Shown here: positions 35,085 through 46,745 of the stretch, piece after piece
Position numbering within the stretch: position 1 is the first letter of the stretch
Layout: each line of letters begins with the position of its first letter
Origin: Sinotaia quadrata
Lineage: Eukaryota; Mollusca; Gastropoda; Architaenioglossa; Viviparidae
Assembly: GCA_028829895.1 (NCBI GenBank)
Contig: CM054181.1
Span: 6,137,501-6,201,500, forward strand
Reading direction: 5' to 3'
DNA: 64,000 nt
Notes under the pieces: generated by a model
What the model was told of the DNA's origin: nothing
Database searches by the model: none
Seen by the model: only the letters and a program-made list of their open reading frames with translations
Position numbers and translations under genes: made by a program

Positions 35085-35360
35085 AATATCGTCGTTAATA
35101 TTGTTCATTTTACCTTGGTAATCACTAGTCCTTTTTACCTTGGTAATCACTAGTCCTTTTTACCTTCATTCCTGGTCGTCAGTACTCTTGTTCATGTTTA
35201 CCTTCGTTAATCATCACTAGTTTTGTTTACCTCTAATTATGATTGTCAATCGCCTTGTTCACCAGTAGTCTTGATTGTCAATCGCCTTTGTTCACCACGT
35301 CTTGCTTGTCAATCGACTTTGTTCACCACGTCTTGATCGTCAATCTGATGTTTGGGATTT
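35085..35360. repeat. Degenerate tandems of 28-35 bp
   Basis: TTTACCTTGGTAATCACTAG then TTGTCAATCGCCTTTGTTCA units, each two to four times. Confidence 0.8.
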
Positions 35361-36055
35361 TATGTCTCAACCCGCCATTTGTTGCAATCTAATTCGACAG
35401 TAGTCCTTATTGCAGCTGATAGTTATTTACATGTTCAGAATGTTGATTGTTGTCATGACAACTTTTACTTTTGTTTCCGGTAATATGTTAGCGCTATTTC
35501 GCACTATTGCTTTTCTTTCCCGCAACCTCTACAACGTTTATCTGGATCTTTGACCTCAAAGGTCAAACTCGTTTGCGTTAGATTCTGCTCATACATGCGA
35601 AATTCAGCTTCAAATTTGGCTGGAACCAAGTATCATGGTATTGAGCCCAACGTTTATCTGATCACGGAGAACAGTAAATCAAATGGGAATCTCTTTTCCG
35701 ATGAGAAGAAATTAAAAAAAAAAAAATTGTTTTATTTAGAAGTTAAAATGTGCGTAGCAAATTTTGGAAAGCGAAAGATTTACTAATTAAGATAGAAAGC
35801 ATTACAACATATGCATTTTATGATAATTTTATATTGATTGCCTTTTCTTTAATGCTGTTGCAATGATGTTAATTAACTTAATTCCTGTTTTGTTTATTTA
35901 AAAGGATAAAAATGAAATCCCATAGTTAACGAAATGGGAAATGGTTTCTTACGAATATCATCACTTAAAATGTTGGCCCAGAACCATTCAGTGAATGACC
36001 TTTGAACCTTAATAAGTCTAGGTCGTTCAGGACTTGGATTCCTATGCTATTACGG
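35361..36055. other. Unique spacer
   Basis: I see no confident gene; the 78-codon + frame 35550-35786 is not recognised. Confidence 0.4.
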
Positions 36056-36980
36056 TATAGCATTTACTCTCTGCATTCTTCACTTTCATGTTTCGGCCAT
36101 TACTGTATATTTGTATACCAGTTGCTTCTTGTAATTACTTTCATGTTTCGCCATTAATATAAATTTGTATACCAATTAACTCTGGTAATTACCTTCATGT
36201 TTCGGCCATTACTGTATATTTGTATACCTGTTACTTCTTGCGTTCTTCAGTATGTTTTACTTACTCCATTTGCAATTGACTCATTCAATTGTGCTCTTCA
36301 GTACGTTGTACCTACTCGCTTTACCAATTACTCACTGCGTTCTTCGGTATGTTTTAAATACTCTCTTACCGTGTACTCATTGTATTCTGGAGTAATGTTT
36401 TAGCCATTACCTTTACCAGTTTAAACATTATATTCATTACTAGCTGGAAGAGAGTTCTCCTCCAATTATTCACCGTTTTCTTCAGTAGCTGTTTACAACT
36501 CGCTTTATCAAGTCAGTGTGTTAGTCAGTACTTTACCTACTCACTTTACCAATTACGTATTGGTCAGTACTTTAACTACTCACTTTACCAATTACGTATT
36601 GGTCAGTACTTTACCTACTCAATTTACCAATTACGTATTGGTCAGTACTTTAACTACTTACTTTACCAATTACGTATTGGTCAGTATTTTATCTACTCAC
36701 TTTACAAATTATTTATTGTGTTGTTTAGTAGTTTTCTACCTTGCCACTTTGCCAATAGCTCATATTGTTTAGTATATTTGTAGATTACTCTATACCAATT
36801 ACTCGCTGTATTATTTATCAGTTTGTGCATACTTACTTAATTTACCAGTCAATTATTTCATTCTTCAGTAGTTTCTAGACATCTTTAGTACCTTCGAACT
36901 ACAAACTCCTTAAATTTCTCATCGTAGTTTAGGTAGCTTATGGACTAATCCATATGCCAATTACTCATTGTGGTGTTCAT
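36056..36980. repeat. Graded minisatellite of about 45-60 bp
   Basis: CTACTCACTTTACCAATTAC-type units extend over about 900 bp. Those at 36515-36700 are nearly identical (step about 45 bp), and divergence rises on both sides, the picture expected of an array homogenised at its centre. Confidence 0.88.
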
Positions 36981-37600
36981 TATCCTAAATTTATCTATCT
37001 AAATAGCACAGTATCGATGGCTAAATAAAGTGCATTTTAGTGAAGTGAATTGACCACCGAGACCATCATCTAAGTGTACAAAATCAACAATAATTTTTAA
37101 CTTGATCTCAGTTTAGGTCAGAGGTCACAAAAGACACTGCGCACATTGTATTTCTTGCTGCCTGCAACATGAACATTTTAAAATAATTAATAATTTACAG
37201 CGGTATTTTCCGACCCGGAACGATGATATTAAGGGGAGCAAATTGTAAAAATGTGTGACAAGAACGAGGAGTATTTATAATTCATTATGCATTACATTGA
37301 CCTCTTAACCTGACCTTCAAATTATGACGCAAACAAGAACAAAACAAAACAGACAAAATGAAACGAAATCGAATAAAATAAAACTAAACAGGCTAAATGA
37401 AATGAAGCATCATTTTTAAAAGATGAAAAGAGTAATTAAATGAGAATATTTTCACGACCGTAGGCAGAACGTCTACGATGTCCGGCCTTGCGTACTGTTG
37501 CCTTCGGCATCGTCTGGAAAAAACTGAGAGTGATTTGAATATTAGTGAATTTCACCCGCCATCATTTAGTCTCTACAAATGTAATAACCGCCAAATTCGT
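36981..37600. other. AT-rich unique spacer
   Basis: A short AAACAAAACAGACAAAATG-type A-rich tract lies at 37330-37410. I see no gene. Confidence 0.45.
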
Positions 37601-37604
37601 CGCA

Positions 37605-37732
37605 ATTAGTCACACGGAAAGTGTGTCCATGTTTCTGGAGAGAAATTAGTCACACGAAAAGTGTGTCCATGTTTCTGGAGAGAAATTAGTCACACGAAAA
37701 GTGTGTCCATGTTTCTGGAAAGAAATTAGTTG
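37605..37732. repeat. 40-bp tandem, 3 copies, with inner inverted repeat
   Basis: GTGTGTCCATGTTTCTGGAG recurs at 37621 and 37661. Each unit holds CACACGAAAAGTGTG, a 5-bp stem. Confidence 0.93.
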
Positions 37733-37789
37733 CTTTGAAAAGGTGTATACGTATATTGTAAGGAACAACGCGGGCCGATGATTGCCGCT

Positions 37790-37990
37790 GATTTTGTAGA
37801 TGACGAATCCTCTTTCGATGATAAGTATGCCCATTATGACGACTTCTACTAGGACTAAGAGTACAGAGACGACTTAGGTGACAACGATTGCCTCGACGAC
37901 TAATACGATGTGGATGATGACTATGACGATGTCCATGACGATTACGACTAGTCCAATACTACCACAATAGTGATGACAATGACAGTGATG
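37790..37990. repeat. Cryptic GAC/GAT trinucleotide tract
   Basis: GATGACTATGACGATG-type imperfect repeats. Confidence 0.75.
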
Positions 37991-38005
37991 TCTAATGCGA
38001 GGATT

Positions 38006-38202
38006 ATTTGGATATGATTATCATTTCAAACGTCAGTTCTTTAACGTTTATTATTATTTGGATATGATTATCATTTCAAACGTCAGTTCTTTAACGTTTA
38101 TTATTATTTGGATATGATTATCATTTCAAACGTCAGTTCTTTAACGTTTATTATTATTTGGATATGATTATCATTTCAAACTTCAGTTCTTTAACGTTTC
38201 AT
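38006..38202. repeat. 50-bp minisatellite, 4 copies
   Basis: GGATATGATTATCATTTCAA recurs every 50 bp. Confidence 0.96.
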
Positions 38203-38399
38203 AAGCTCTTAAATCTTGAATATTGAGAGGATGTGTGGTGGTGTCAACTTCTCTCTGGGCACCCCAACACTGGCCTGCAAAGTAAGAATGGATTTGAATC
38301 TTGTAGAAATATTCTCTCAGAACCCTAGGCTTTCAACAGTCAAGCAATCTTCTCTGGAATAGGATACTTAGCTGGTCATGGCTGTAGTTCGTGTGGTTC

Positions 38400-38705
38400 C
38401 ATCATGGTGAGTACAGTAGTCTCACAGTGACTCATTCATCAATCATGCTCGGTACAGTAGATTCACAGTGACTCTGTTCCATCATGCTCAGTACAGTAGT
38501 GTCACATTGACTCTATTTCATCATGATCGATAGAGTAGTCTCACAGTGACTTATTGTTCCATCATGCTTGGTACTCATTGATCAATCATGCTTGGTACTC
38601 ATTGATCAATCATGCTTGGTACTCATTGATCAATCATGCTTGGTACATAGTATTTTCACAGTGATTCATTGATCAATCACGCTCAGTTCAATAGTCTCTC
38701 GTTGA
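38400..38705. repeat. Degenerate tandem with 24-bp inner array
   Basis: CATCATGCTCGGTACAGTAG with CACAGTGACTC units of about 45-60 bp. Within it CTTGGTACTCATTGATCAAT repeats every 24 bp four times (38570-38640). Confidence 0.88.
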
Positions 38706-39364
38706 CTCACTCCCCTGTTACAACATTTATCTCTGCATAGAGTGGTCGGACTCTATCTCAACCACAACATAGAACTTCCAACAGTGGCTTTCAATAAATC
38801 GGCTTTCAGTTCGCTGAGTTATCTCCTCGATTCCCAGAGAGCATTTCCTAACCAAGACGCCCTTCTCTTAGTTCAGGCTTTGTGCAGAGTAAAGATCTTT
38901 GGTTAACTTTGAAAATGTCGAATTTCTACTTTGCTTACAAAACTTTTCACATGGGCTTTTGACCACTCCATTGTAATAAATGTCGACCATGATTCCTTCT
39001 GACATATGCGGACAGCTGCTTACCACCAGAGGAGGGTTTTCTAAACTACCGCTTTCGGACCGGATTCGGCTTGCAGTTTCTATTTGTCCGGCCCACTAGC
39101 TAAACTTGCATTATATAAAAATATCTTTAACCAGCACCTGACTAACCATTATAAAAGCAATAAATTTTGACATACTCTTTAGGCCTATGTGTTGTTGTAA
39201 GTTGTTATGTCTGGACATAAGTTTTATATTTCAATTGCAATTTCATTGATAACTACATGAGGTCAGCGATTTCCTGTCGCAGTGACGGACGCTGATGAAA
39301 AACACAGCAGAGGGAACCGGGTGATTTGTGAGGCATTGCTCTTTATATCTTGGCCTCAGTGGGT
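38706..39364. other. Unique spacer
   Basis: A GC-richer block at 39020-39105 with GTCCGGCCCAC could be an element fragment, but I cannot classify it. Confidence 0.35.
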
Positions 39365-39660
39365 GTCAGTCTGTGGTGGAGTAAATGTGCCTATCCCTAT
39401 TTCTAGACTTAATTGTTACATACATTTTTTAAATTGTCAAAGTAACCCACATTAGGTTATGATGGTATTTTTATGTGTGTCAGAATTGAAGTAAACAAAC
39501 TCAAGTTGAGAATATGCTAGAAATTGTTGATGCAATGCAAACCGGTTCCAATTATATGAGTAGTTTTTATTATCCAATGGTTGCGGTTTACGGGAACGAG
39601 ACAAGCCAATAGTATAGTAGGATAAAGGTCATGGCATGCTTTGCTTCCAAGGGATGCAAG
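39365..39660 (+). mobile_element. DF1 copy H, 5' end
   Basis: TGGTGGAGTAAATGTGCC, CCTATTTCTAGACTTAATTG, GAAGTAAACAAACTCAAGTT, GAATATGCTAGAAATTGTTG, CAAACCGGTTCC and ATCCAATGG occur in the DF1 order, and the start agrees with the 5' end defined by copy C. The match fades after the second CCAAT motif. It could belong to one element with D at 41650-42405. Confidence 0.82.
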
Positions 39661-39812
39661 TCTCGAGAAAAGTTATAAATTCACGAAGACGTCCGTGTAC
39701 GCATGCACTGTCACTTTAACTGTAGCTCTGCAAGACTCGAGAAAAGTTATAAATTCATGAAGATGTCCGTGTACGCATGCGCTGTCACTTTAACTGTAAC
39801 TCTGCAAGACTC
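39655..39812. repeat. Direct duplication of about 79 bp
   Basis: TCTCGAGAAAAGTTATAAAT... with GTCCGTGTACGCATGC occurs twice, starting near 39661 and 39736. Confidence 0.9.
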
Positions 39813-40639
39813 CGGGTTTTCAGTTCGAATACGAAGCTCTGTTCATGAAACATGAACATGATCTGGTCTAATGACAGTCAGGTACTGTCGATGACTCACC
39901 TAGTTGCTGGCTGAAAATTGGCCTGAATCAGAGTGTACCAGAGGCTAAGTTTGATAGTGGCTGTATACAATCACGTGGTCGTCAGATTTTTTTTTTATCT
40001 CCTAGCAACTGACAGCTTTGATTAAGTAGAATTACGGACCAAGTGCAATGGAATCTATTACAAACAGTGTGTGAACGAGATTTGCCCCGTTAATAAGACA
40101 CACAATCCCCAAGCCCTTGGAGTAAAATAAGCAGAAGTGACGTCAGGAAGGGGATCAGATAGCCACCAATGTAATTTTCTCTGGTACACCGTACCACTTT
40201 GATCCAATTCGTGCTGATGGCAGCAAAAGTTCACCTGATAGTAGTTCGCATACAATTTCTAATGATGTTAGAGATAACGAGGAAACAATGACTGACGATG
40301 ACCATGTCTGATAAGTTATTTTTCTGATAATATAAAGTAACCGCAGTACATTCCATACGTTTGTAGTCATCGTTAAGCTCACAGACATATTTCTAACTAT
40401 TTAAAAATTATTTATATGAATGACGAAAGCTTTCTAAGTACAGTTTTATAATTGTCATTTTATATATATATTGTAGTAAATGAAGGTGGAGCAACGTAGG
40501 ATAGTAATGGTAAGAAAGAAAGTTGAAAAGAGAACAACAACAATAACATGGACCGAAAACCAACTGAGATTAAGGGGACTAAACTCTTTCTCTCTCTCGT
40601 TCAATGACAGATATAATAATACTTTTAACTGAACATATT
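39813..40639. other. Unique spacer
   Basis: I see no confident gene or array. Confidence 0.4.
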
Positions 40640-40830
40640 TATACAAATTTTAAACGTGTAGTACCATTTTATGTAACTAAACATATTTATACAAATTTTA
40701 AACTTGTAGTACCATTTTGTAACTAAACATATTTATACAAATTTTAAACTTGTAGTACCATTTTGTAACTAAACATATTTATACAAATTTTAAACTTGTA
40801 GTACCATTTTGTAACAAAACATATTTATAC
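40640..40830. repeat. 45-46-bp minisatellite, 4 copies
   Basis: ACATATTTATACAAATTTTA then TTGTAGTACCATTTTGTAAC recurs. Confidence 0.94.
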
Positions 40831-41265
40831 AATAATTTTAATACTAAAAACAGTCAGCATGACAACTAACATTAAGTACAATAATTTTAATACTAAAAAC
40901 AGTCACCATGACAACTAACATTAAGTACAATAATTTTAATACTAAAACAGTCAACATGACAACTAACATTAAGTACAATAATTTTAATACTAAAAACAGT
41001 CATCATGACAACTAACATTAAGTACAATAATTTTAATACTAAAAACAGTCACCATGACAACTAACATTAAGTACAATAATTTTAATACTAAAAACAGTCA
41101 ACATGACAACTAACATTAGGTACAATAATTTTAATACTAAAAACAGTCACCGTGACAACTAACATTAAGTACAATAACAATAAAAACAGTCAACATGACA
41201 ACTAACATTAGGTACAATAATTTTAAAAACAGTCACCATGACAACTAACATTAAACACAATAGTT
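40828..41265. repeat. 48-49-bp minisatellite, about 9 copies
   Basis: CATGACAACTAACATTAAGT and ATAATTTTAATACTAAAA recur. It directly abuts the preceding array, whose last unit shares ATATTTATACAATAATTTTA. Confidence 0.95.
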
Positions 41266-41649
41266 GTAAAAAGAAACATTTCCCACACTTTACCATCAAC
41301 ATCAGCCCTTATGTAGCTACATACTACAAAATATACAGTATAAAAAAAATCGTGAGGCATATAGTTCTCTAGTGTATACATAGGGTGAATATTTTCATTT
41401 CCAGTACTAAATCTTACACCACGCGTTAACCAGGGATGTCATACACATACGAAATTACCAGTCATTGTATTACTTAGTTAATTATACTAACAATAGCGAC
41501 AACAAAGTAGATATTCTATGGAGAGAAAAAATAACAAATGCAACCCAAATAAAAAAATAGCATTGATACAATTGATTGTTTTAAATACAGTTTATGCTCA
41601 GAATGTACCAATTCAATTATTACATTGCAAATATAATTACCGATTGACA
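41266..41649. other. AT-rich spacer
   Basis: I see no gene or array. Confidence 0.4.
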
Positions 41650-42405
41650 CGCAAATAAACGATTACTTTCATTGATTTGTGAATAACTCTGTTCTACACA
41701 GTAAATATAGTGCTAAGACAGCTAGCATAGTAAGTAAACGATTACTTTCATTGATTTGTAAATATAGTGCTAAGACAGCTAGCATAGTAAGTAAACGATT
41801 ACTTTTATTGATTTGTAAATATAGTGTTAAGACAGCTAGCATAGTAAGTAAACGATTACTTTCATTGATTTGTAAATATAGTGTTAAGACAGCTAGCATA
41901 GCAAGTAAGCGATTACTTTCATTGATTTGTAAATATAGTGTTAAGACAGCTAGCATAGTAAGTAAACGATTACTTTCATTGATTTGTAAATATAGTGTTA
42001 AGACAGCTAGCATAGTAAGTAAACGATTACTTTCATTGATTTGTAAATATAGTGTTAAGACAGCTAGCATAGTAAGTAAACGATTACTTTCATTGATTTG
42101 TAAATATAGTGTTAAGACAGCTAGCATAGTAAGTAAACGATTACTTTTATTGATTTGTGAATAATTCTGTTCTACACAGTAAATATAGTGTTAAGACAGC
42201 TAGCATAGCAAGTCAACGATTACTTTCAGTGATTTGTGAATAACTCTGTTCTACACAGTAAATATAGTGAGAGACGATGGTGTATGTTGGAGGATCATTA
42301 ATAAAATAAAATTAATATTCTCATCACTTGAAATTAGTTATGAAAGATTAATTAATAATAATAATAATAATTTTCATTAACTAGAGGCGAGTCCGTGTCC
42401 CACTT
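41650..42405 (+). mobile_element. DF1 copy D, 3' end with array
   Basis: The 3' part at 42262-42405 contains GTGAGAGACGATGGTG, ATTCTCATCACTTGAAATTA, GATTAATTAATAATAATAAT and the end ACTAGAGGCGAGTCCGTGTC, a diverged DF1 3' end. A 57-bp array runs directly up to it. Confidence 0.72.
41655..42262. repeat. 57-bp minisatellite, about 10 copies, inside DF1-D
   Basis: AAGACAGCTAGCATAGTAAG and AACGATTACTTTCATTGATT recur every 57 bp. A longer version with GAATAACTCTGTTCTACACA is kept at the first and last units. Nineteen-residue repeats are open on both strands (artefact). Confidence 0.96.
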
Positions 42406-42448
42406 AAATAATTCTACGACGATCGAGAAGCCACTTTCAGTCATTGCA

Positions 42449-42455
<7 letters not shown>

Positions 42456-42545
<90 letters not shown>

Positions 42546-42550
42546 GGGGG
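42456..42550. repeat. GT microsatellite ending in G-run
   Basis: About 85 bp of GT, then nine G. Confidence 0.96.
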
Positions 42551-42704
42551 GTAATTGCTCAAACACATTCACAATATTGACATAAATAAAGCGCTTTCAC
42601 ATCGTCTCCATGCCTTCCTTCTTGATTTCGATTCACACAAACAAGGAAGTAAACACAATGGCAACTGCTGATGACTACCATGATGGCATTCATTCCATGT
42701 TCAC

Positions 42705-42962
42705 ATGCAACTTTTCAACATTGTACGTCACACGAGTGAGAGAGACGTGCTCAAATTTTGATTTAAAACACAACTTTTCAACATTGTACGTCACAGAGTG
42801 AGACAGACGTGCTCAAAGTTTGATTTAAAACACAACTTTTCAACATTGTACGTCACACGAGTGAGACAGACGTGCTCAAATTTTGATTTAAAACGCAACT
42901 TTTCAACATTGTACGTCACAGAGCGAGACAGACGTGCTCAAAGTTTGATTTAAAACGCAACG
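42705..42962. repeat. 62-63-bp minisatellite, 4 copies
   Basis: CAACTTTTCAACATTGTACG and GACGTGCTCAAA recur; CACACGAGTG and CACAGAGTG forms alternate. Confidence 0.94.
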
Positions 42963-43125
42963 CAATAGTTTGTTGTCAATAGCAACACACACAAAATAGT
43001 GCTTGGTGTGGGTGTTCAATATATACATTTACTTTTGACATTTATTTTATTAGTTATAACATTAACGATCTGTACTAGTATTTAGATAATACAAGTATAG
43101 CTATGTTTTACACAAGTGATTATTA

Positions 43126-43264
43126 CATTTGTATATAATTTTTAATTACTTTACCTACTAGTAGTGGAGCTATTTTATATTTCTCTCCATTTATATTTGT
43201 ATATAATTTTTAATTACTTTACCTACTAGTAGTGTAGCTATTTTATATTTCTCTCCATTTATAT
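43126..43264. repeat. 69-bp direct duplication
   Basis: GTATATAATTTTTAATTACT occurs at 43131 and 43200. Confidence 0.93.
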
Positions 43265-43604
43265 TTGCATGTTTGTGTATGAATGTCCCTTTAAATTTAA
43301 CAATTAAAGGCCAATTTTATATTAATTTAACAGTGGACTAGTCTTATAAAGCTTAAATATATAAATTTCTTCTTATTACTATTATATTATTGTGCATTCA
43401 TGATCTAAATTAACAATCGTGTACACTTAATCATGGCTAGAATTCAATTGGAAAAAATCCCAGTTTTTGCTACCTTACTAGTGGGGGTATAATTAGGGCA
43501 ACAAATTTTCTATAACTTAACTAATATGCATTATTAGGAAAACCATAAACTGTGAAGTAAAATATATAATTATGATCAGGTTACTTCAACTATTCATTTG
43601 TGTA
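43265..43604. other. AT-rich spacer
   Basis: I see no gene. Confidence 0.4.
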
Positions 43605-43885
43605 CAAGTAGTTTTGGCAAATCCATAATAATAATGATCAAGTTCTAATGGGTTTACCAACTAAAAGTGATTACTCTGGCTGAAGTAATAAAGGTTGTTC
43701 ATTCAAGAAAATTTGCTATATACGTATATGTTATGGATAGTGTGAAAAGTAATGCAAATAATAATGATCAAATTCTAATAGATTTACCAACTTAAAGTTT
43801 GTTGCTCTGGTTAGAGTAATAAGGTTAACTATTCAAGAAAAATTGTCATATACATTCATGTTATGAATAGTGTTGAAAGTAATGC
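43605..43885. repeat. Diverged duplication of about 135-140 bp
   Basis: AATAATAATGATCAA with later TTTACCAACT and ATTCAAGAAAA occurs twice, with many differences. Confidence 0.85.
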
Positions 43886-44225
43886 TACAATAAATAATGT
43901 AAAATATTATGATGCAATTAACACACAAGCAGCCACTGATGTAACAAAATGCAAACCACGTGTTTAACGCAAGGTTATATGTCAGACAACGCTTGCGGAT
44001 TGTAGTTCCACGTCGTGACGTCAAATGTTATGTTGCTATAGTCAAAAGTCAGTCTCGCAAATGAACGAGAACTCTGATTTCTTTAAGAAATATTGACTTA
44101 CAATAACAAAATAAATGCATTTATACAAATCCCTGAAAGTTTACATTTTGCAATCTTGATTTTTAGAATGGAATTTACTCATTTCATTTGGGATTTATTT
44201 TTATTTATGGCTGACCTAGATTCCA
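43886..44225. other. AT-rich spacer
   Basis: I see no gene or array. Confidence 0.4.
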
Positions 44226-44400
44226 TGTCACTTTAAGTGAGGTATTTACTTGGCGTTCACTAGAATGAATTAAGATGTTTACTCGGAGCGTCCAGCAGAA
44301 TGAATTAAAGTGTGTATTCGGGGTATTTCGTAAAATTAAGTGAGGTGTTTAATCGGCATTCAGTAAAATTGAGGTGTTTACTCGGCGTCGCAACGTGACG
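44226..44400. repeat. Degenerate tandem of about 40 bp, 4 copies
   Basis: GAATTAAGATGTTTACTCGG-type units with GCGTTCA words. Confidence 0.8.
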
Positions 44401-44599
44401 TTATTCTTGCATTATGGCAACATGTTTGTTCGCGTATTTATCACCTCAAGACAATGACATTTCGGACCAAATCCAGAGCTTATGCTTATAGCTTTCACCC
44501 TAGACTCTGACCGGCCATTTGTTTCCAGCTGAAGAAATTAAATACAACAGTGCCCTTCTGATGTACCAAATCTAATGAAGGTTTAACTGTTTTCTGTAG

Positions 44600-44737
44600 A
44601 GATTGGCAGAAATTCACCCTCTGGCCAATTTCCTTATAGCAATATCAAAGCCTAACCAAGAGAGCAAAGTACTGCAATCTCCAGAGACGCCTAATTGTCG
44701 TCTGCGACGAATAGCTTTACCAAGTATACTTGGTCAG
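44600..44737 (+). CDS. Candidate internal exon (unknown gene)
   Basis: AACTGTTTTCTGTAG, a good acceptor, precedes 46 open codons. They are followed by GGTCAG and then GTGACG, a plausible donor. The 138-bp length keeps phase. The peptide starts RLAEIHPLANFLIAISK and has no recognised domain. No partner exon can be paired with it here, and a segment of this size with such sites can occur by chance. Confidence 0.22.
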
Positions 44738-44884
44738 GTGACGCTGCAACGACTGGCATATGAATTCAGTCTTACGTCATATTTCTGATTTATTTTCCTA
44801 TATTTTCTCGCCGTCCTCTGTGTGTTCCCGTCTTGAATCTTTTACTGATGTAAACATAAAACTTTGTCTCTTAATTCTTTAACA

Positions 44885-45066
44885 TATCTACCTTCCGAAG
44901 ACAGGTTTTGTGACAGGTGGTCCTAGAAGTCATTAAGATACATATAATGACAGATGGGTCTGGCTTATTAAGATAGGTTTTGTGACAAGTGGTCCTAGAA
45001 GTCATTAAGATACATATAATAACAGATGGGTCTGGCTTATTAAGATATATTTTGTGGGTTTAGAAG
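44885..45066. repeat. Minisatellite left of DF1-C
   Basis: CCTAGAAGTCATTAAGATAC with TTTTGTGACA and GATGGGTCTGG, in about 90-bp double units. The same units resume on the far side of DF1-C. Confidence 0.9.
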
Positions 45067-46745
45067 CTGTGAAACCTCTGGGCACCCTTCACTCGTTATT
45101 ATTTATTTATTAATAGCACAAAGCTAATTACAAGTGGTAGAGAATCTTAGTTTATAATTAATAATAATTCTCTCGCAAGACCAACAAGTCTCTCACTTGG
45201 TAGATTATAAGGGTGTCGTAGAACTTTACCCAGTAATAAGATAGACGTTTTACTGTCGCATAATGGTTTTACAGGTGGAAACTTCTTACTAAAGAAATAA
45301 TAAAAGTCCGTCTTTTATTTATATTTAACGAGCCCCCATCAACCCACTATTACTCCAACATAAGTTTTAATATACGTGCAAGAAGGTTAAAAAATTTAAC
45401 AATAAATTTAACAATCAAATATACAACATATGAATATAATCAAAAGAGCATTGGCATTTACATCACTTCATAACACAGTTTGATATTAAATGTTTGGCAC
45501 GTATTCAGTTTATCATAGCAAAGACATCAATAGTCAAATTATCATACATAATCAAGTTCATAGACATAGTGTCATCATAGAAATGAGAGTGGCATTTTAT
45601 AGAGAGAGAATTATAGTCAATGTGCATTATCTGTTCAATGATGGCAGCTGCCCTATGGTGTTTTCACAATCATGCAGTTTGCCACAAATAAGGAGATGAT
45701 GGTCAATGTACCCCTTCTAGGCACATTACCCAAATATTCCAGGATCATCGATGTACTCAGATGGAGAATCATCCAGAACTTCATTTGCACTATCAAAACA
45801 CGTCATGGGGGGAATGTTTCAGAATCTTTGTGTACACTACCCGAGCACACCACAAAGAGTGCTTAAAAATCTTCATGAATTCTCGAGACCAAAATCAAGC
45901 ATTAATTTCCGTCATATTGGCTCTTGAACAGAATTAACAAGAATCAGCTTATAGCTGTACGCTAACTGATAAGTTTGATGACAACGTTGGATACACACAT
46001 TAATATGATCCTGTAGAGTACAGTAGTCACTGCAGTCTGAAGCAGGGTACAAGGTTATAAAGTATCAAAAACATTAAAAACATGTTCTTTTCTGAAAAAA
46101 ATCAAATTAAGTGCATAACTAAGTTTCATACATATATTTCATTTCTAAACTCCTTTCTCTCTTACACACATTCTCAACTTAGAAATCCTGCAACTATTCA
46201 TTAGCCCAATATACACGCAGCTAAAGAAATATAGCGTTAATCAAAATGCACAAGTATAATGTACAACATAATCAAATTAATGAACACATAAATAACGGCT
46301 CAGTTACATAAAGCATTCTCCAATTCAAATCATAGATCATTAGCAAACATGTACGAAATACTACTAAGTCCATTCTATCTTTATTAGTCAGTTAACTTAC
46401 TATAAGCATACGATCACCCTATGGCTGAACTCGAGTTACGTCAAAAATCAAAATGATTAGAATATTAAACTTTCTTCAATAGATAAGTTTTGGTCTATCC
46501 CCATTGGATGAATTTGTTATGAGCAAGTATGAAACTATTAAGCAGGAAAAAAACAAAACTACTCATCTGCTTGGAACTGGTTTGGATTGTATCAGCAAGT
46601 TCTAGCATATTCTTCAATTGAGTTGTCATTTCAATTCTTCAAAATATCATCATGTGTATTAACTGAAGGACCTGTCACATTGACATTTAACAAATTATAT
46701 AATAATTAAGTTTAGAAATAGGGACAGACAAATTTACTTCACCAA
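45067..46745 (-). mobile_element. DF1 copy C, complete, 1679 bp, with 5-bp target duplication
   Basis: Flanked by AGAAG at 45062-45066 and 46746-46750; removing the element restores the minisatellite word TAGAAG-C-CATTAA. On the - strand it starts TTGGTGAAGTAAATTTGTC and ends AGAGGTTTCACAG, so the ends form a very short imperfect inverted repeat. In order it holds the 5' block with GAAGAATATGCTAGAACTTG, a block shared with B, the block shared with A and the 3' block GAGTGAAGGGTGCCC. The array site of A, B, D and E is single copy here. Size, short TG-like ends and 5-bp duplication would fit a solo LTR, but a DNA transposon is not excluded. Confidence 0.85.
45672..45866 (+). pseudogene. Short conserved reading frame inside DF1-C (unknown product)
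   Basis: A 64-codon frame sharing NVPLLG, F-x-CTIK and EHTT with the frame in copy A, and stopping at the equivalent place. A further frame at 45490-45699 precedes it in another phase. Function unknown; it may be part of a decayed element-encoded protein read opposite to the DF1 orientation used here. Confidence 0.25.

Noticed and set aside
35546..35562. TGACCTCAAAGGTCA as a nuclear-receptor everted repeat
   Set aside because: A single 15-bp palindromic match in 64 kb with no promoter or gene nearby is not enough.
39020..39105. GTCCGGCCCAC block as a second hAT end
   Set aside because: Only a short GC-rich resemblance; no paired terminus or transposase-like codons.
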